Below are positions 46,655 to 58,729 of a stretch of 64,000 nucleotides of DNA, one piece after another. Made by a program: the position numbers and the translations under genes. Position 1 is the first letter of the stretch. Each line of letters begins with the position of its first letter. This DNA comes from Tetrastigma voinierianum (Eukaryota; Streptophyta; Magnoliopsida; Vitales; Vitaceae): NCBI GenBank assembly GCA_016808115.1, contig JAEQBH010004654.1, positions 310,001 through 374,000 on the forward strand. Direction: 5' to 3'. Below the pieces are notes generated by a model. It was given only the letters and a program-made list of their open reading frames with translations. It searched no databases and was not told the origin of the DNA.

Positions 46655-49275
46655 TGGAATACAAATTTCCCGTCTGTAGAGGGTAAAATATAAAACGTAG
46701 GGTCGCATATGTGCACAAAGGGCTTCCTTAATTATTTTAGTGTCATAATAGAATTTTGGGAAAGTTGTTTTTAAGGGTGAAATTATAAAGTTTTCAAAGA
46801 ATTGTGACACTTTTGCAATTAAGGAAAATGGAGGGGTGAAAATTCCACTATGGAATTTAAAAGGATAATAATAATAATAAATTACCATAATGGTTCAGTG
46901 GAAACCTAGAAAATTCTAGATCTCTGATGACTCCAAACGACTACAATCATAAATTGCCTCGCGAATTCAATGAATTCAAAAATTTCGTTGAATTCCCGAG
47001 ACGTATTTATTTTACGATTTTCTCTGACGATAAGGCCATGATCTCGTGGATGAGATTTTTACAAAAATCTCTAAGTCAGAAATTGTTGATTTAAGTCATT
47101 TACAATAAACAACATAGTTAAATAAAATTTTAGCGTAAATGGACCCGAATGGTGTAATATAAATTGTTTATCCAAATAATAATAATAATAATTAAAAAAA
47201 AGAAATAAAAATAAAAGAAATAAAAGTCAAACGGTAGGGTCGGATGAATAGAGGGCGTGAATGGCGTGGAGAGAGTTTTTTAATTTTTATTTTCTTCTTT
47301 TCGCTTCTTTTTCAGATTTACGAAAAATCGGATCAGATTTTTGTCGAAAGTAAGGCAAAGTCAGTCTACGCCGAATGAGCCACGCGTAGGTAAGCCCAAA
47401 AGCTTAGCATTTCGTCACACTTCAAGCATAATTTTCCTACTGGTGCTATTTTTAGCCTAAATGCTATGTAATTTACTTGAAATTTTTTTTAAAAGCCGTG
47501 AAAGGTCGTGAAACTTCATCCCAAAATTTAGACCGTGTTTAGAATTTTTAGAAATTTTAATTATATTCTGACAAATCGTACGACTTCGAGACTGTTTTCT
47601 GGACAGTCGTTGAAATTTGATTGTATCCTACGCTCGAACATAATTTTCGTAAATGTTTTCTGGTGCTTTAGACTCTATAAAGCATCGAAGTCAAAAGTTT
47701 GCTAAAACAAATATTATGAGGCATTTAATGTGTAAAGGGACATTTTGGTCAATTTCACATCATATTATCGATGTCCTTTATCGAATGGGACTAACACGTA
47801 AAGTTTTCATAATCGGCTCGTCAATATGTCGCGCCAAAGCCCCTGATGTTATGGTTAAAACGCCAACCGGCGCATTTTTAGTACTTTATATGGATCGGTA
47901 GGCGATCGAGCATTCGACGATAATCTAGAGCTTAACAAGAATTTAAAGAAATTAGTCAAGAAAAGGTGAGTACTCAAAATCGCTTTTCTAAAAACGAAAA
48001 GTGTTTAAATTGGCTGTTTGTAAAGTGCTTTGAAAATATAATGTAATTTATAAAGCATTTTTTTTACCTCCCAATTGTTATACTCAGTAGAAACTACTTA
48101 AGAAACAGTTTGGCCTGGTTTAGCAAAACCCTTAGATGGCACAACTCGCTTCCTACGATGTATCTTGATTGTGCATAAGGTTAAGGATACATGACTAACT
48201 ATATTGTCTCCTGGCCGGCAATCGGGGGTTGGGATTCCAAAGATATATTTATATAATGAGTCGCCTCCGCACATTCGAGGTATATAGATAGTTAGGCGTT
48301 TCGACTTAGTACATGGCGATGAGGTGTCGGTTCGAAGGTTCCATCAACGGAATTTTGGTTCCAGGTTCCATTATGTTTATAGATCCCGCCGTGTTAACCG
48401 ACCATATTAGACGGTAGTGTTCCGAGGTGGCTCACTACCGACGCCGTTCCGGCGGCTTCACAAGATCACGTCTGGGGTATTTAAGAAAATGGGCCACGTG
48501 GTTGGTACTTGATTTCCATATAAAGACTTTCGATATTAACCAATTAATTAAATGCAAGAGGTAGAAATAGTTTCTAGAACAAGCTCAACGCCAGTAAATA
48601 GTTTTCAAAGACGCTTAAATGGTTTTTATAGCAAAATCGCTTTCTCATAAACAAGCTTTTACAACCATTTATGTACAGATTTTTCTATTTGGGAGGTACA
48701 TACAAGAGACAACAACATTTAGAACTTATAAGACTCACGAGCCCGCTTGGCTCATAGTTTTCTGCTTTTTAAATAATTTTCAGGTATAGGTGCCAAGTCG
48801 AAAGATCTTTCCAAAGATCCTCGCTCCTAGATGTCGCGGTTGTATTTATATATAAGATAAGGTGTAAGTAAACGTAGTAAAAGTTAAAATGTGACATTTT
48901 GTATATGTATCTTTTGTAAAATATGCATGCATGGTTTTTTGAGAAAAATAGGTCAGCGATGAAATTATGTCGATTGATTCGTGATTTTATATTTTGATGA
49001 GGACTGCAGGTCCTTACGGTTAGTCGATTTTGGAAAACATCGAGTGTATTTTTTTATACAGGGATTTTTGTATTTCGCTTCGACCATCGTAGCCATTTAT
49101 GTCACGGATTAAATCTAAGTTGTGATTTTAATAGAAAAGTGAAAATTTTATAACCCGCGTTTTCTAAAGACAATGAAGAATTTTAACCCGCTTAGCTTCA
49201 TGGTAATCTCACACGAGCGAGCTTGGCTGGAGGTTACCGTGGAGTTGTCGGCGACTCAATAGGAAGGGGTCCACA
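46655..49275 (+). repeat. 5' LTR of element D
   Basis: About 2.6 kb, ending GGGGTCCACA before the primer-binding site. Collinear with 54070-56764 (GTAGGGTCGCATATGTGCA, CATTCGACGATAATCTAGAG, ATATGCATGCATGG). The copies differ by very many substitutions and indels, so the insertion is not recent or the sequence is noisy. Confidence 0.85.
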
Positions 49276-49278
49276 AGT

Positions 49279-49290
49279 TGGTATCATAGC
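49279..49290 (+). other. primer-binding site of element D
   Basis: TGGTATCATAGC differs by one base from TGGTATCAGAGC, the complement of the initiator tRNA-Met 3' end used by most plant LTR elements. It lies three bases after the LTR end. Confidence 0.85.
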
Positions 49291-50500
49291 AGTTTAGGCG
49301 ATAGTTAGCCTGTTTTTCGCGCGCTTTCCACAAGATTCTATAGAATTGTTTTTTATAATGATATTCCTATTGCAACCTACATCGCTTTGCTAATCCCGCA
49401 TGCATCAAATATTGAAAAGTGTCACCGAATCTTTTTAATCTTGAAATTCACAAAGATATGTCCTGACGAGGTCGTAGAGGTCGATCTAGGACTTCCTGCG
49501 ATTGGAGGCACCACTGTGAGATATGTCGAGCACACCCCAGATCTAAGATGCTTCAATGAATCACCCTTACGGTAACCATCCGAGGGTCGAAGACCTCGTG
49601 GCGGTACTTGAAGATGGATCATGCTATACGACAGCCATAGCCAGCCTACTCTTCAGCACCTGAGCCTCCGTAAGGCGTAGGGCATGATCAACGCGCCTAA
49701 AATTAGGGCTAAAACTTATGATGCAGATCGACGACCAAAGGCGCTGCACTTATGGCTAAACAGCATAGTGAAATTTATGCAAAGGACGGGGTGTTCAGAT
49801 GAGCGTGAAAAGTCCTATTTTTAGGGTTCTTGATGGCAGCTAGGGCCAAGGACTGGTGGGAGGCCATTAAGAGGAGACACCCTACAGAGTCATCAGACCG
49901 CTTCGACATGCATTTGGCTGCACAGATTTTACCCGCGTAGTTATCAGGATGCAAAAATAGAAGAATTTTTCAGGTTAGAGTAACGATCCCCGACAGCTGA
50001 CGTGTCACGAGCGTAGGTTTTCGTAGCTAGAAATTGGTGCCTATAATACAGGAAAATGAGGAACATAAGTGTAAGCGATTCATGGCCGGCTTGAACGTTA
50101 GAATTAAAGTTCATCTAGCCTGGGCATCTTAAACTAACTTTGGAGAGCTGGTTGAGAATGCAATAAAGGTAGAAGGACGCTTCGCCTAACTCAGGGGCGG
50201 CCGTGACAAGAAGAGAGGTGCTCCTAAAGACTAGTCACTGTGCACTAGTCGGGCCTAAGAGAAAGAAAGGAAAGAAGTGGACCGACCTGCAGGCTCAGGA
50301 TCGGTGAGCAAGATCTACCAGTGGATCCGCACGATCTTCGCAACCCCGTAGAGGTGGTAGATCTTCAGGATCATCTTTTCCATTGTGCCCTACATGTCAG
50401 AGGAGGCATCTCAGAGAGTATAAGATGAACATGATAGGATGTTTCCATTGCAGGCAAGAAGGTCACTTTATCCGAGACTCCGTCCACGCCTAGTAGCCGA
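49291..50500 (+). pseudogene. element D gag remnant
   Basis: Plus-strand phrases LMAARAKDWWEAIKRRHPTE (about 49.83-49.89 kb), a damaged FNRQYFP-like block, KCKRFMAGLN-like wording (about 50.08 kb), FGELVENAIKVE (about 50.13-50.17 kb) and, at 50380-50490, CPTCQRRHLREYK followed by CFHCRQEGHFIRD, a nucleic-acid-binding zinc knuckle whose last Cys is replaced by Ser. The first 400 bases are leader. Several frames are used. Confidence 0.75.
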
Positions 50501-51030
50501 GACCTCGAGGTAGGTACAAAGAACATCTACCCCGTGCACTGCCGGTCCCGGCCAGGGCCGTAAGGGTGGTTCAAAGCGCAGGTGGCGCACAACACTTTGG
50601 TGTAGGTCGCGTAGGGGTGCAGGAGGCAAAGGCGCACTCGACAATAAATCAGCGTACTGCATCGTGCTCGTATTTACAGTCACACAAATAGATAGCGTAT
50701 GCATCACCGTAGACGTGATTACCGGTATGATTTCGCCACGATCATGATGCATATGCATTGCGGACCCAGAACCACTCATTTATTTATTTCGCACCATTCA
50801 CCGAGAGGCACCAGATAGAGTCCCAGCCTATAGATGGTCGTATGGTGGTTTCCGTACCCAATGGAGATACTATGATATCCGAAAGGATAGTTCTAGGTAG
50901 CAGATTGGTGATCTAGAATAAGGATTTTCCAGCAGACTTGATAGTGTTAGGTATCCATGATTTCGATATAATCTTGGGTATGGACTAGTTATCCAGGCAT
51001 AGAGCCACCTTAGATTGTTATAAGAAAGAA
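50501..51030 (+). pseudogene. element D protease remnant
   Basis: From 50830 the plus strand reads DGRMVVSVPNGDTMISERIV, then DFPADLIVLGIHDFDIILGM and D-stop-LSRHRATLD: the retropepsin ILGMDWL block with Trp changed to TAG. The active-site DSGAT block further upstream is not readable. The frame continues into RT. Confidence 0.75.
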
Positions 51031-52100
51031 GTAAGATTGGTTCGACCAGAGGAACCAGGCGTGATATTTCGGGGAATCAAAAGAGAGATCGCCCCTAGTC
51101 TCATTAATGCCATGATCGCCTCGAAAATGCTTCGGAAAGGTTGCCAGGGTTATTTAGCATTTGTGGTGGATAGGAGACAAGAGAGGACACTGCTGGAAGA
51201 CATCCCTCCTACGCTCAAAGAGTTCTCGATGTCTTTCCGCATGATATTTCAGTTTACCCCTGGGATAGAGCAATTGAGTTCGTTATTGAACTCCATTCCA
51301 GGACCGAGCCGATATCCATTCCTCCACATGTAATGTATGCGCCAAGCAGAGTTGAAAGAAATTGATGCAATTGGAGGAATTGCTAAGCAAGGGCTTCATC
51401 CGACCTAGTACCACACCGTGGGGAGCTCCAGTTCTCTTCGTAAAGAAGAAAGATGGAAGCTTACGGTTGTGTATAGACTATAGACAGCTGAATCGGGCGA
51501 TAATACACAATCAGTATCCGCTTCCTCATATAGATGAGCTATTTGACTAATTGCATGGATCTCGGGTATATTCAAAGATTGACCTAAGGTCGCTACCACG
51601 CTGAGGGTCCGGAGAATGATGTTTCTAAGATCAGCCTTCAGACGTGATACGGTCACTACGAAGTTCCTGGGGCCCGGATCGACTACAATGCCCCACCAAG
51701 GTTCATGGATTTGATGAACGTGGTATTCGCCAGATGCAGATAAGTTTGCGGATCGTATTCATTGATGACATTCTAGTGTGTACTGGGGCAGCAAATTCAG
51801 GAACATGCGTATAATTCCGCATGTGACAGGGCTATACTTTCCCGAGCGTCGCTTATACGCTAAGTTTAGTAAGTGCGCTTTGGTCGACAAAGTAGCTTGG
51901 TCATGTCATTTCTGGGCAGAAGGTACAAGGTGGATCCTCAAAAGATCGAAGCTATAGTGAACTAGAAGCCACCCATGAATGTTTCTCAAGTCCGCGCTTT
52001 TCTTGATCGCGTTATTACAGAAATTTGTTGAGGATTTTCAAGATAGCAACCCCGCTGCACTACAATCTATCAAAAGCGATCGTAAATTGAGTAGTCGATA
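51031..52100 (+). pseudogene. element D reverse transcriptase remnant
   Basis: An open stretch at 51037-51333 gives KMLRKGCQGYLAFVVD and an EDIPP..EF block that precedes RT. After a shift, 51362-51550 gives LEELLSKGFIRPSTTPWGAP, VLFVKKKDGSLRLCIDYRQL and PLPHIDELFD, then a stop. Further on are YSKIDLRS (about 51.58 kb), and FIDDILVCTG at about 51.76 kb, the catalytic box with both aspartates kept. This is typical chromovirus wording; most of the palm is frameshifted. Confidence 0.85.
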
Positions 52101-52600
52101 CCGCCAACATAGTTTTATAGAGCCGAGGCGTAGATTGACGACAAATCTGTAGTTGTTAGCACTACCATCGTGAAAGGACTGCATGTGGTGTACAAGGCTG
52201 CCTCCAGACAAGGGTTAGGTGTGTTTTGGATGTGATGGTGAAAGTGATAGCTTATGCTTCCGCCGCTTAAAGAAGCACGAAAGGTAACTACCCGACCCAT
52301 GATTTGTAGGAACTAATAGCAAAGAAGTGGGTTTTCGCTCTAAAGATCCTGAGACATTATCTATACTGTTCCCTATCGATATTCATCGATCATATTCAGC
52401 ATATCTTCTCAATTTAAAGAGAGATTAACTTTGTGCGCCATTATGGTTGAGTTGATTAAGGATTATGATTGCACGATAGAGTACCATCCGGGGAAGGCCA
52501 ATGTAATGGCCGATGCCTTAAGCCGAAAACCGAAGGGTTCCTATGCTTATCTGCAGACAGTATATCTCCCATTATTGATAGAGTTGAGATCTTTGGGAGT
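52101..52600 (+). pseudogene. element D RNase H remnant
   Basis: Wording in order: GCLQTR.RCVLDVMVKVIAYASA (about 52.2 kb), LRHYLYC (about 52.35 kb), FIDHIQH, and at 52480-52550 EYHPGKANVMADALSRKPKG. The last block is the standard end of Gypsy RNase H. Stops lie between blocks. Confidence 0.75.
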
Positions 52601-54025
52601 TCAGTTGTAGGTAGCTGATACAAGGACATCATACAAAGATTTTATGTCTCGTCTCTCTTCTCGGGATCGATCATGGAAGGCCTAAGCAAATTTCGTGAGA
52701 TGATTAAGTCAGGGTGGAAACCGTAGTTCCGCATCGTAGACGATGGCGTGATAGTTAGAGGGAGTCGAATGCGTGTACCTGAAATAGGTGAACTAAAAAG
52801 GGAAATCATGGAAGAGGCTCACTCTTCAGCATACGCCATGCACCCTGGTAGCACCAAGATGTATCATACTCAGGAGCATTATCGTGGAAGGGCATGAAAA
52901 GGAAACTGCGTATTTTCGTATCCAGACGCTTTTCAACCCGTCGCAGGTAAAGGCAGCACCGTAAGCTCGTAGGAAAGATACGTACTCTTCCGATTCCCGT
53001 ATGGAAGTGGGATAAGATTACTATGGATTTTGTTGTCGAGCTTCCGGCAGGAACTCCTGAGACAACACGACATATGGGTGATAGTGGATAGACTAACGAA
53101 CCGCGCATTTTCTCCCGCTAGCAATGATGACCCGCTGACAAGTCAATTCACTATACGCGGAGGAGATAGTTACCATGGTGTTCCTATATCAATAGCCTCA
53201 GACCGAGACCCCGTATTCACACATCTAGATTTTAGTCCGCTTAAGGATGCCATGGGGACTCCGATTGCACTTTTTAGCACGCCTTCCATTCTCGTACCAC
53301 GGCTCACGAGAGAACTATTCGTACACTAGAGGATGTGCTTAGAGCATGCGTGATCGAAGCTTAAGGAAGCCGGGATACATTTATTCCCACTGAGTTCTAC
53401 CATAACAATACAGGCGGTATCAATCCAAAGATGTGCATGGCTCCATTTGAAGCATTGTATGGCCTATGTCGTGACTCTCGCATGTCGGGATGAAGTAGGA
53501 GTAGAGGAGACCTGATAGGCTCGTAGTTAGTACGACACCTTAGATAAGCATCCAGATTGTCCGAGACAGACTCCAAGATAGCCGCCGTAAAGTTATGCGG
53601 ACAAACGCCGGTAGGGATCTGGCAGCTTTGTTGTGGGCGATGTGGTCTTCCTCAAAGTTTCCCCTTGGAAAGGTGCCCTCATATTTGGAAGACGCGGAGC
53701 CGAGTCTTATGCCATAGGGCCATATGAGATTATCGCAGCGGGACCAAGTGAGCATATAGATTAGACCTTCCTCCGTAGTCAGTTTGCTGTTCATAAAGTG
53801 ATTCATGTATCCATGCTCCGCAAGTACATTCCAGATCCCTCCCATGTACTCAGAGATCAACTAGTAGAATTAAAGGATAATTTGACCTATAAGGAGCAGC
53901 CAATTCCTTTAGTCAAAGTTTTATGGGGGAATCATGGGATTAAAGAGGCTACGTGGGAGTCAGAGGCTCAGATGCGCAGTCAATATCCTCAGTTGTTTAA
54001 GATTAAGGTATCCTCTTTATGTTAG
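52601..54025 (+). pseudogene. element D integrase and C-terminal remnant
   Basis: Pieces of the integrase follow: KREIMEEAHSSAYAMHPGST (about 52.80-52.85 kb, zinc-binding part), WEWDKITMDFV-like wording near 53.0 kb, SIASDRDPVFT (about 53.19 kb, catalytic core), IHVSMLRKYIPDPSHVL (53.80-53.85 kb), and the open end 53850-54025 with NLTYKEQPIPLVKVLWGNHG followed by ATWESEAQMRSQYPQLF and a stop. The last block is chromodomain-adjacent wording of Tekay/Del-type elements. Several frames and stops. Confidence 0.8.
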
Positions 54026-54054
54026 TTTTGTTCATTTCGAGGACAAAATGTTCT

Positions 54055-54067
54055 AAAGGAGGGAGGA
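54055..54067 (+). other. polypurine tract of element D
   Basis: AAAGGAGGGAGGA lies two bases before the 3' LTR start TGTAACGCCTCG and after the GAGGACAAAATG phrase that ends Gypsy pol. Confidence 0.85.
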
Positions 54068-54069
54068 TT

Positions 54070-56764
54070 TGTAACGCCTCGTCCCGAGAGGGTGTACGGT
54101 ATGTGTAACCGTAGGGTCGCATATGTGCATCAAGGGCTTCCTTAATTATTTTTACTGCCATAAATAATAGAATTTTTGGGAAAGTTGCTTTAAAGGGTGA
54201 AATTATAAAGTTTTCAAAGAATTGTGGCACTTTTGCAACAATAAGAAAAGTGGAGGGGTGAAATTCTAATTATGGAATTTAAAAGGATAATAATAATAAT
54301 AAATTACCATAATGGTTCGGGTGAAGCCTAAAATTCCCTTATCTCGACGATCTAAATCCGATCGCGCCATTAAATTGCCTCACGAAATCTAGTGACCGTA
54401 AAAATTTCGTTGAATTTCAGATAGTCGAATATTTTACGATTTTCCCTGATGATAAGTCTCAAGGATCTTCGTGTGGATGAGATTTACGTAACTTCTAAGT
54501 CGTGAAGTGACTTGATTTAAGTTCATTTACAATAAAGTGAACATAAAAGAAATAAAATTTTTTGGGGTAGAAATGGACCCGAATGGGGTAATAGAAATCG
54601 TTTATCTAAATAATAATAATAATAATTAAAGAAAAAGAAATAAAAAGAAATAAAAGTCAAACAGCGGGGTCAAACTAACAGAGGGCGTGAATGGAGTGGA
54701 GTGAGGTTTTTTAATTTTTATTTTCTTTTCTTCGCTTCTTTTCCAGATTTACGGAAATCGAACCGTAGATTTTTGTCGGAGCAGAAGACAAAGTTGGTCT
54801 ACGCGACGAGAGTTACGCGTAGGTACCAAAAAGCCAGCATTGGCCAAACTTCTCAAGAGGTAGGGAATTTTCCTACTTTTAGTTATTTTTAGCCTAAATG
54901 CTATGTAAATGGTTTGAAATTTTTTGGTGAGGTCGCGGAAAGGTCAGAACTTCGGGCCCAAAATTTTTAAACTGAGTTTAGAATTTTTAGAAATGGTCTT
55001 GACAATTTCTACGAATTTCGGACTGCTGACGCTCAGGTTGAAATTTCAGATCAGATCCCGACGCTCAAACATAATTTTCAGAAATGTTTTCGGGTGGTTT
55101 TAGACTCTATGGAAAGTCCTTGAGTCAAAAGTTTGCTAAAACAGATAGTTTTTATGAGGCATTTAATGTGTAGGGACATTTTGGTCAATTTCACATCATA
55201 TTATTGATGTCCTTATCGAATGATACTAGCACGTAAAGTTTTGTTAGAATCGAAGTTCGTTCAATATAGTCGCTTTGAAAGCCCTGTGTATGTTTTATGG
55301 TTAAAACGTTGAACTGAGGGCATTTTCGTACTTTATATGGATTGTGTAGGCGATTGGAGCATTCGACGATAATCTAGAGCGCTTAACAAGAATTTAAAGG
55401 AATTAGTCGAGAAAAATGTGAGTACTCAAAATCGTTTTCTAAAACGAAAGTGTTTAAATTACAAGTTTGTAAAGTGCTTGAAAATATAATGTAATTTATA
55501 GTTTTATTTTTTTACCTCCCACTTGTTATACTCACAGTAAACTACTTAAGAAACAAGCTTTGGCCTGGTTTAGCAAAACCCTAGATGGCTCCAGCCTCGC
55601 TTCCGATTAGATGTATCTCTGATTGTGCATGGCAAGGTTAAGTGGGATATTATGACTAACTATATTGCCCTGGCCTAAGAATGCGTTAGATTTAGCGATA
55701 TATTTATATACAAGCCTTCCGCACATTCGAGGTGATATGATAGTTAGCGAGCTGACTTAGTGCTAGTGGCGATATGGGGTGTTGGTTCCGACGTTCCATC
55801 ACCGGGCATTTTGGTTCCGAGGTTCCATTATGTTTATAGAGATCCCGCCGTGTTCACCGGACCATATTAGACGGGTAGTGTTTCGAGGTTCATTGCCGAT
55901 GCCAGGTTCCGAGGTTTCGTGGCGTCACGTCTAGGGTACTTCAGAAATGGGCCACAGTGGTTGGTACTTAATTTCCAGTATAGCACTTTCGCATATTAAC
56001 TAACTTCACCGAAACGCTTTAGCAAACAGAATAGTTTTCTCAGAATATGCTTTTAGTAGTAAATAGTTTTCAAGACGCTTTTAAATGGTTTTCATAGCAA
56101 AACTCAGTTTTCTCATAAACGCTTTACAACCATTTATGTACGATTATATTGGGAGTGTACATACGCAGACATTAAATATTTAGAACTTATAAGATTTCAC
56201 GAGCCCGTTGCCTACGCTTTTGTTTTTAAATAATTTTTCAGGTGCAAAGCCGAAGTCGAAAAGACCTTCCAGATCCCGCCCTGTGACGCTGTGTCAGATG
56301 ACATATAATATAAGGTCAGAAAGTAAACGTAGTAAAAGTTAAAATGTGACATTTTGTATATGTAAATATCTTTTGTAAAATATGCATGCATGGTTTTGAG
56401 AAAAACAAGTTGCTATGAAATTATGTTGGATTGATTCGTATCTTATATTTTGATGAGGACCAGAGGTCCTTTATGGTTGTAGTTGGATTTTTGGAAAACA
56501 TTGGGAGTGTATTTTTTTTATACAAGTGATTTTTGTATTTCGGGCTTAACCACCGTGTAGCTGTTATGCTGTCGGATTTTCATTAAATCTAAAGTTGTGA
56601 TTTTAATAGAAAAGTGAAAAATTTTATAACCCACGTTTTCCAAAGACAGTTTCAGCAGTTTTAACGGCTTAGCTTCATGGTAACTTGTCAGTCGAGCGAG
56701 CTTGGCTAGGAGGTTACTATAGAGTTGCCGGCAGATTCCTTGTCAATAGGAAGGGGGTCTGTCA
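54070..56764 (+). repeat. 3' LTR of element D
   Basis: About 2.7 kb, TGTAACGCCTCGTCCCGAG to GGGGTCTGTCA. It keeps the outer 45 bases better than the left copy. It contains AAT repeats near 54.29 and 54.61 kb and a GGTCTACGCGACG...GCGTAGGTACC block shared with other LTRs here. Confidence 0.85.
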
Positions 56765-57420
56765 GAACATGAATCTTTCCCTTTTCTTTAATTTGATCCT
56801 TTATTTTCTTTCCAAAAGTGGTCAAGTTAACCTTTTCACCCTCTTCTATTATTAACCTAACCTTCTCTTGCACACACATGGTCAACAATTCATTAATTAA
56901 CCATTTATCTCTATGTGTGTTGTAAGAGATTTTGAAGGGACTATACTGTTGAGGTAGAGTGTTCAATATAAAATGAACAAGGAAAGTTTCCGACATGGTA
57001 ACTTCTAATGTCTTAAGTTTAGTCGATATATCCCTCATGTGCATGATATGATCACGCACTCCTCTTATCCTGGTGAGCTTGGTGGATGAAATTGCATAAT
57101 TAAGGTGATGACAAAAGCTTTGTCAGAAGTTGCAAACTGCTCATCGATGGCTTTCAAAAGCAGTTTGACTTTATCAATTTGCTAGACAGAACCACGAATA
57201 CCAGCAGATATCTTGGTCTTTAACATCACGTAGAGCGACAAATCTCTCCTATTTTTCATAAAGACCGATACAGCTCTCGTAGTGCGTTTCGCAATGGGAT
57301 TTTAGTTCGTATTTCCTTATAGCATAGTCAATATCCATCCATCCCAAATGCAGAAGAACTCTCTCCTTCCATACCTTATAGTTGTCACCCCTTAGTTCGG
57401 GAATATCACACTTAAAATCA
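56765..57420 (-). pseudogene. element E gag remnant, right of element D
   Basis: The minus strand reads GDNYKVWKERVLLHLGWMDI (about 57.34-57.40 kb), the conserved N-terminal part of plant Copia gag, then shifted wording, then an open frame 56765-57059: VRDHIMHMRDISTKLKTLEV, SETFLVHFILNTLPQQYSPF and GEKVNLTTFGKK. The frame meets the element D LTR at 56764 and its zinc knuckle is found at 46.6 kb, which proves the split. Confidence 0.85.
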
Positions 57421-57970
57421 AAACATTCGCAGGCTAAATAATTGCAAATGTTAAATATACATGCTTATTAATCAAACATTGAGGCAAAAGGTACAACGAC
57501 ATGTTTTACAAATGTAAATCATGCTTTTAAATCATAAACCAAGTGACATAAAACTTGCCTATGGGCTAAAGTCTTACTCAATTAGATTTAAATAATCTAA
57601 TGATAAGACTACCAAATCATGTTCCTTTTCCTAAACCCTCAGGCAAATTAGAAAATATGATTTGATATCTCATCCTAATTAATCATACAAAATATAATAA
57701 AAATTCCCGTGGGATGAGATTTATACCATTCCATATGATTTAATTACAATCAATGTAATCAAATGTGATCTTAAAACTTAATATATAATTTTAACCAACT
57801 AAGGATGCTATGGCTATTCCCTAATTAATTAAAATTATATCGATCACTTAACATAAGAAGCTATAAACAATTTTAAAGAACAATATTATTAGCATGTATA
57901 TAATTTTTACATGCTAATAATCACAATAAATTCAATAAGGAATATAGTCACTACATTGCAATATAAAATT
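57421..57970 (-). other. leader of element E
   Basis: AT-rich sequence upstream of gag on the minus strand. No primer-binding site or LTR matching 35.87-36.35 kb is found, so the Copia element appears truncated at its 5' side. Confidence 0.45.
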
Positions 57971-58019
57971 GGTTGCAGTTAAAAAGAACTATCAATCTAG
58001 CATATAGTAGGATAATGGA

Positions 58020-58600
58020 GTGTGTCCAAGTTGGATCCAAAGACAAGGGTTCAACTCTTGTAGGCACCACGCTTTTATTATTTTTGCTAACAGGTAACTT
58101 TAATCATGTGAATATGTATAAAATAAACCATTGTAAAAACAGTATCATTTGAATGTCTAGCCTAGTGGTATAGCACTATCATTAAGATTACAAGCTTCTA
58201 AGATCAAATCCTTTAGGTAACACCTTTTGTCAAACTTTTGAATTTGCTATTCCTGTTGCCAAACAGGGCATTGCTGTCCAAATAGAGGATTGGATATCCA
58301 AACAGAGAGGGAATTCGCTATCCTTATAGCTAAACAAGCCACTAGCTATCCAAATATGGGATTGGCTATCCCCACATCCAAATAGGCAAGGATCCATCCC
58401 TACAACCAAACACACCAAATAGCCACACGATACTGAATGCATAACAAGGTGTCCCTTAAACCAAACTGGATAAACCTTTTTGAATATATAGTGCTCAATG
58501 AAACACAAACATCAACCAACTACACAACCTAGTGGTTGATTGCCTTCAATTTCATATATTGGGCACGGGTTCGAAACTCAATGAGTAAAATTTTTTTTGC
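58020..58600 (+). mobile_element. SINE-like sequences with pol III boxes
   Basis: Two good A-box/B-box pairs: TAGCCTAGTGGTA (58158-58170) with AGATCAAATCC (58201-58211), and AACCTAGTGGT (58526-58536) with GGTTCGAAACT (58567-58577). A further B box GGGTTCAACTC lies at 58048-58058 with a weak A box. The 30-base spacing fits tRNA-derived SINEs. Between them, 58260-58430 repeats TATCCAAA phrases. Ends and target duplications are not resolved, and no tRNA fold is seen. Confidence 0.4.
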
Positions 58601-58729
58601 CCAACACTTCACTGCCCAGTATGGCCTAATATTCCACGGCTCAACCCATTCCATATTAGAGCCTTGGGGCCTACTACAAGAAACTCATAGCCCAAGGCTA
58701 AAAAATCAGCCCATATTCAAGTCATCTTC

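Larger units (their letters stand above)
46655..56764 (+). mobile_element. element D: chromovirus-like Ty3/Gypsy retrotransposon, full structure
   Basis: The element has two direct LTRs (46655-49275, 54070-56764), primer-binding site, gag, protease, RT, RNase H, integrase, C-terminal region and polypurine tract, all on the plus strand: a complete 10.1-kb layout. Every coding part has shifts or stops, so it is dead. It sits inside gag of Copia element E, in opposite orientation. The first about 45 bases of the left LTR are diverged and the target duplication is not clear (TTGGA against GAACA). Confidence 0.88.
35870..57970 (-). mobile_element. element E: Ty1/Copia retrotransposon split by two insertions
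   Basis: The minus-strand Copia reading runs gag (56765-57420), zinc knuckle and protease/gag-pre-integrase (46104-46654), integrase (45.5-46.03 kb), RT (44.15-44.6 kb), RNase H end (36631-36960), polypurine tract and 3' LTR (35.87-36354). INT before RT is diagnostic of Copia. Element D splits gag; insertion F splits RT from RNase H. A 5' LTR matching the 3' LTR is not present right of gag, so the element is also truncated. Total Copia sequence is about 5 kb spread over 22 kb. The left LTR end is approximate. Confidence 0.8.
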
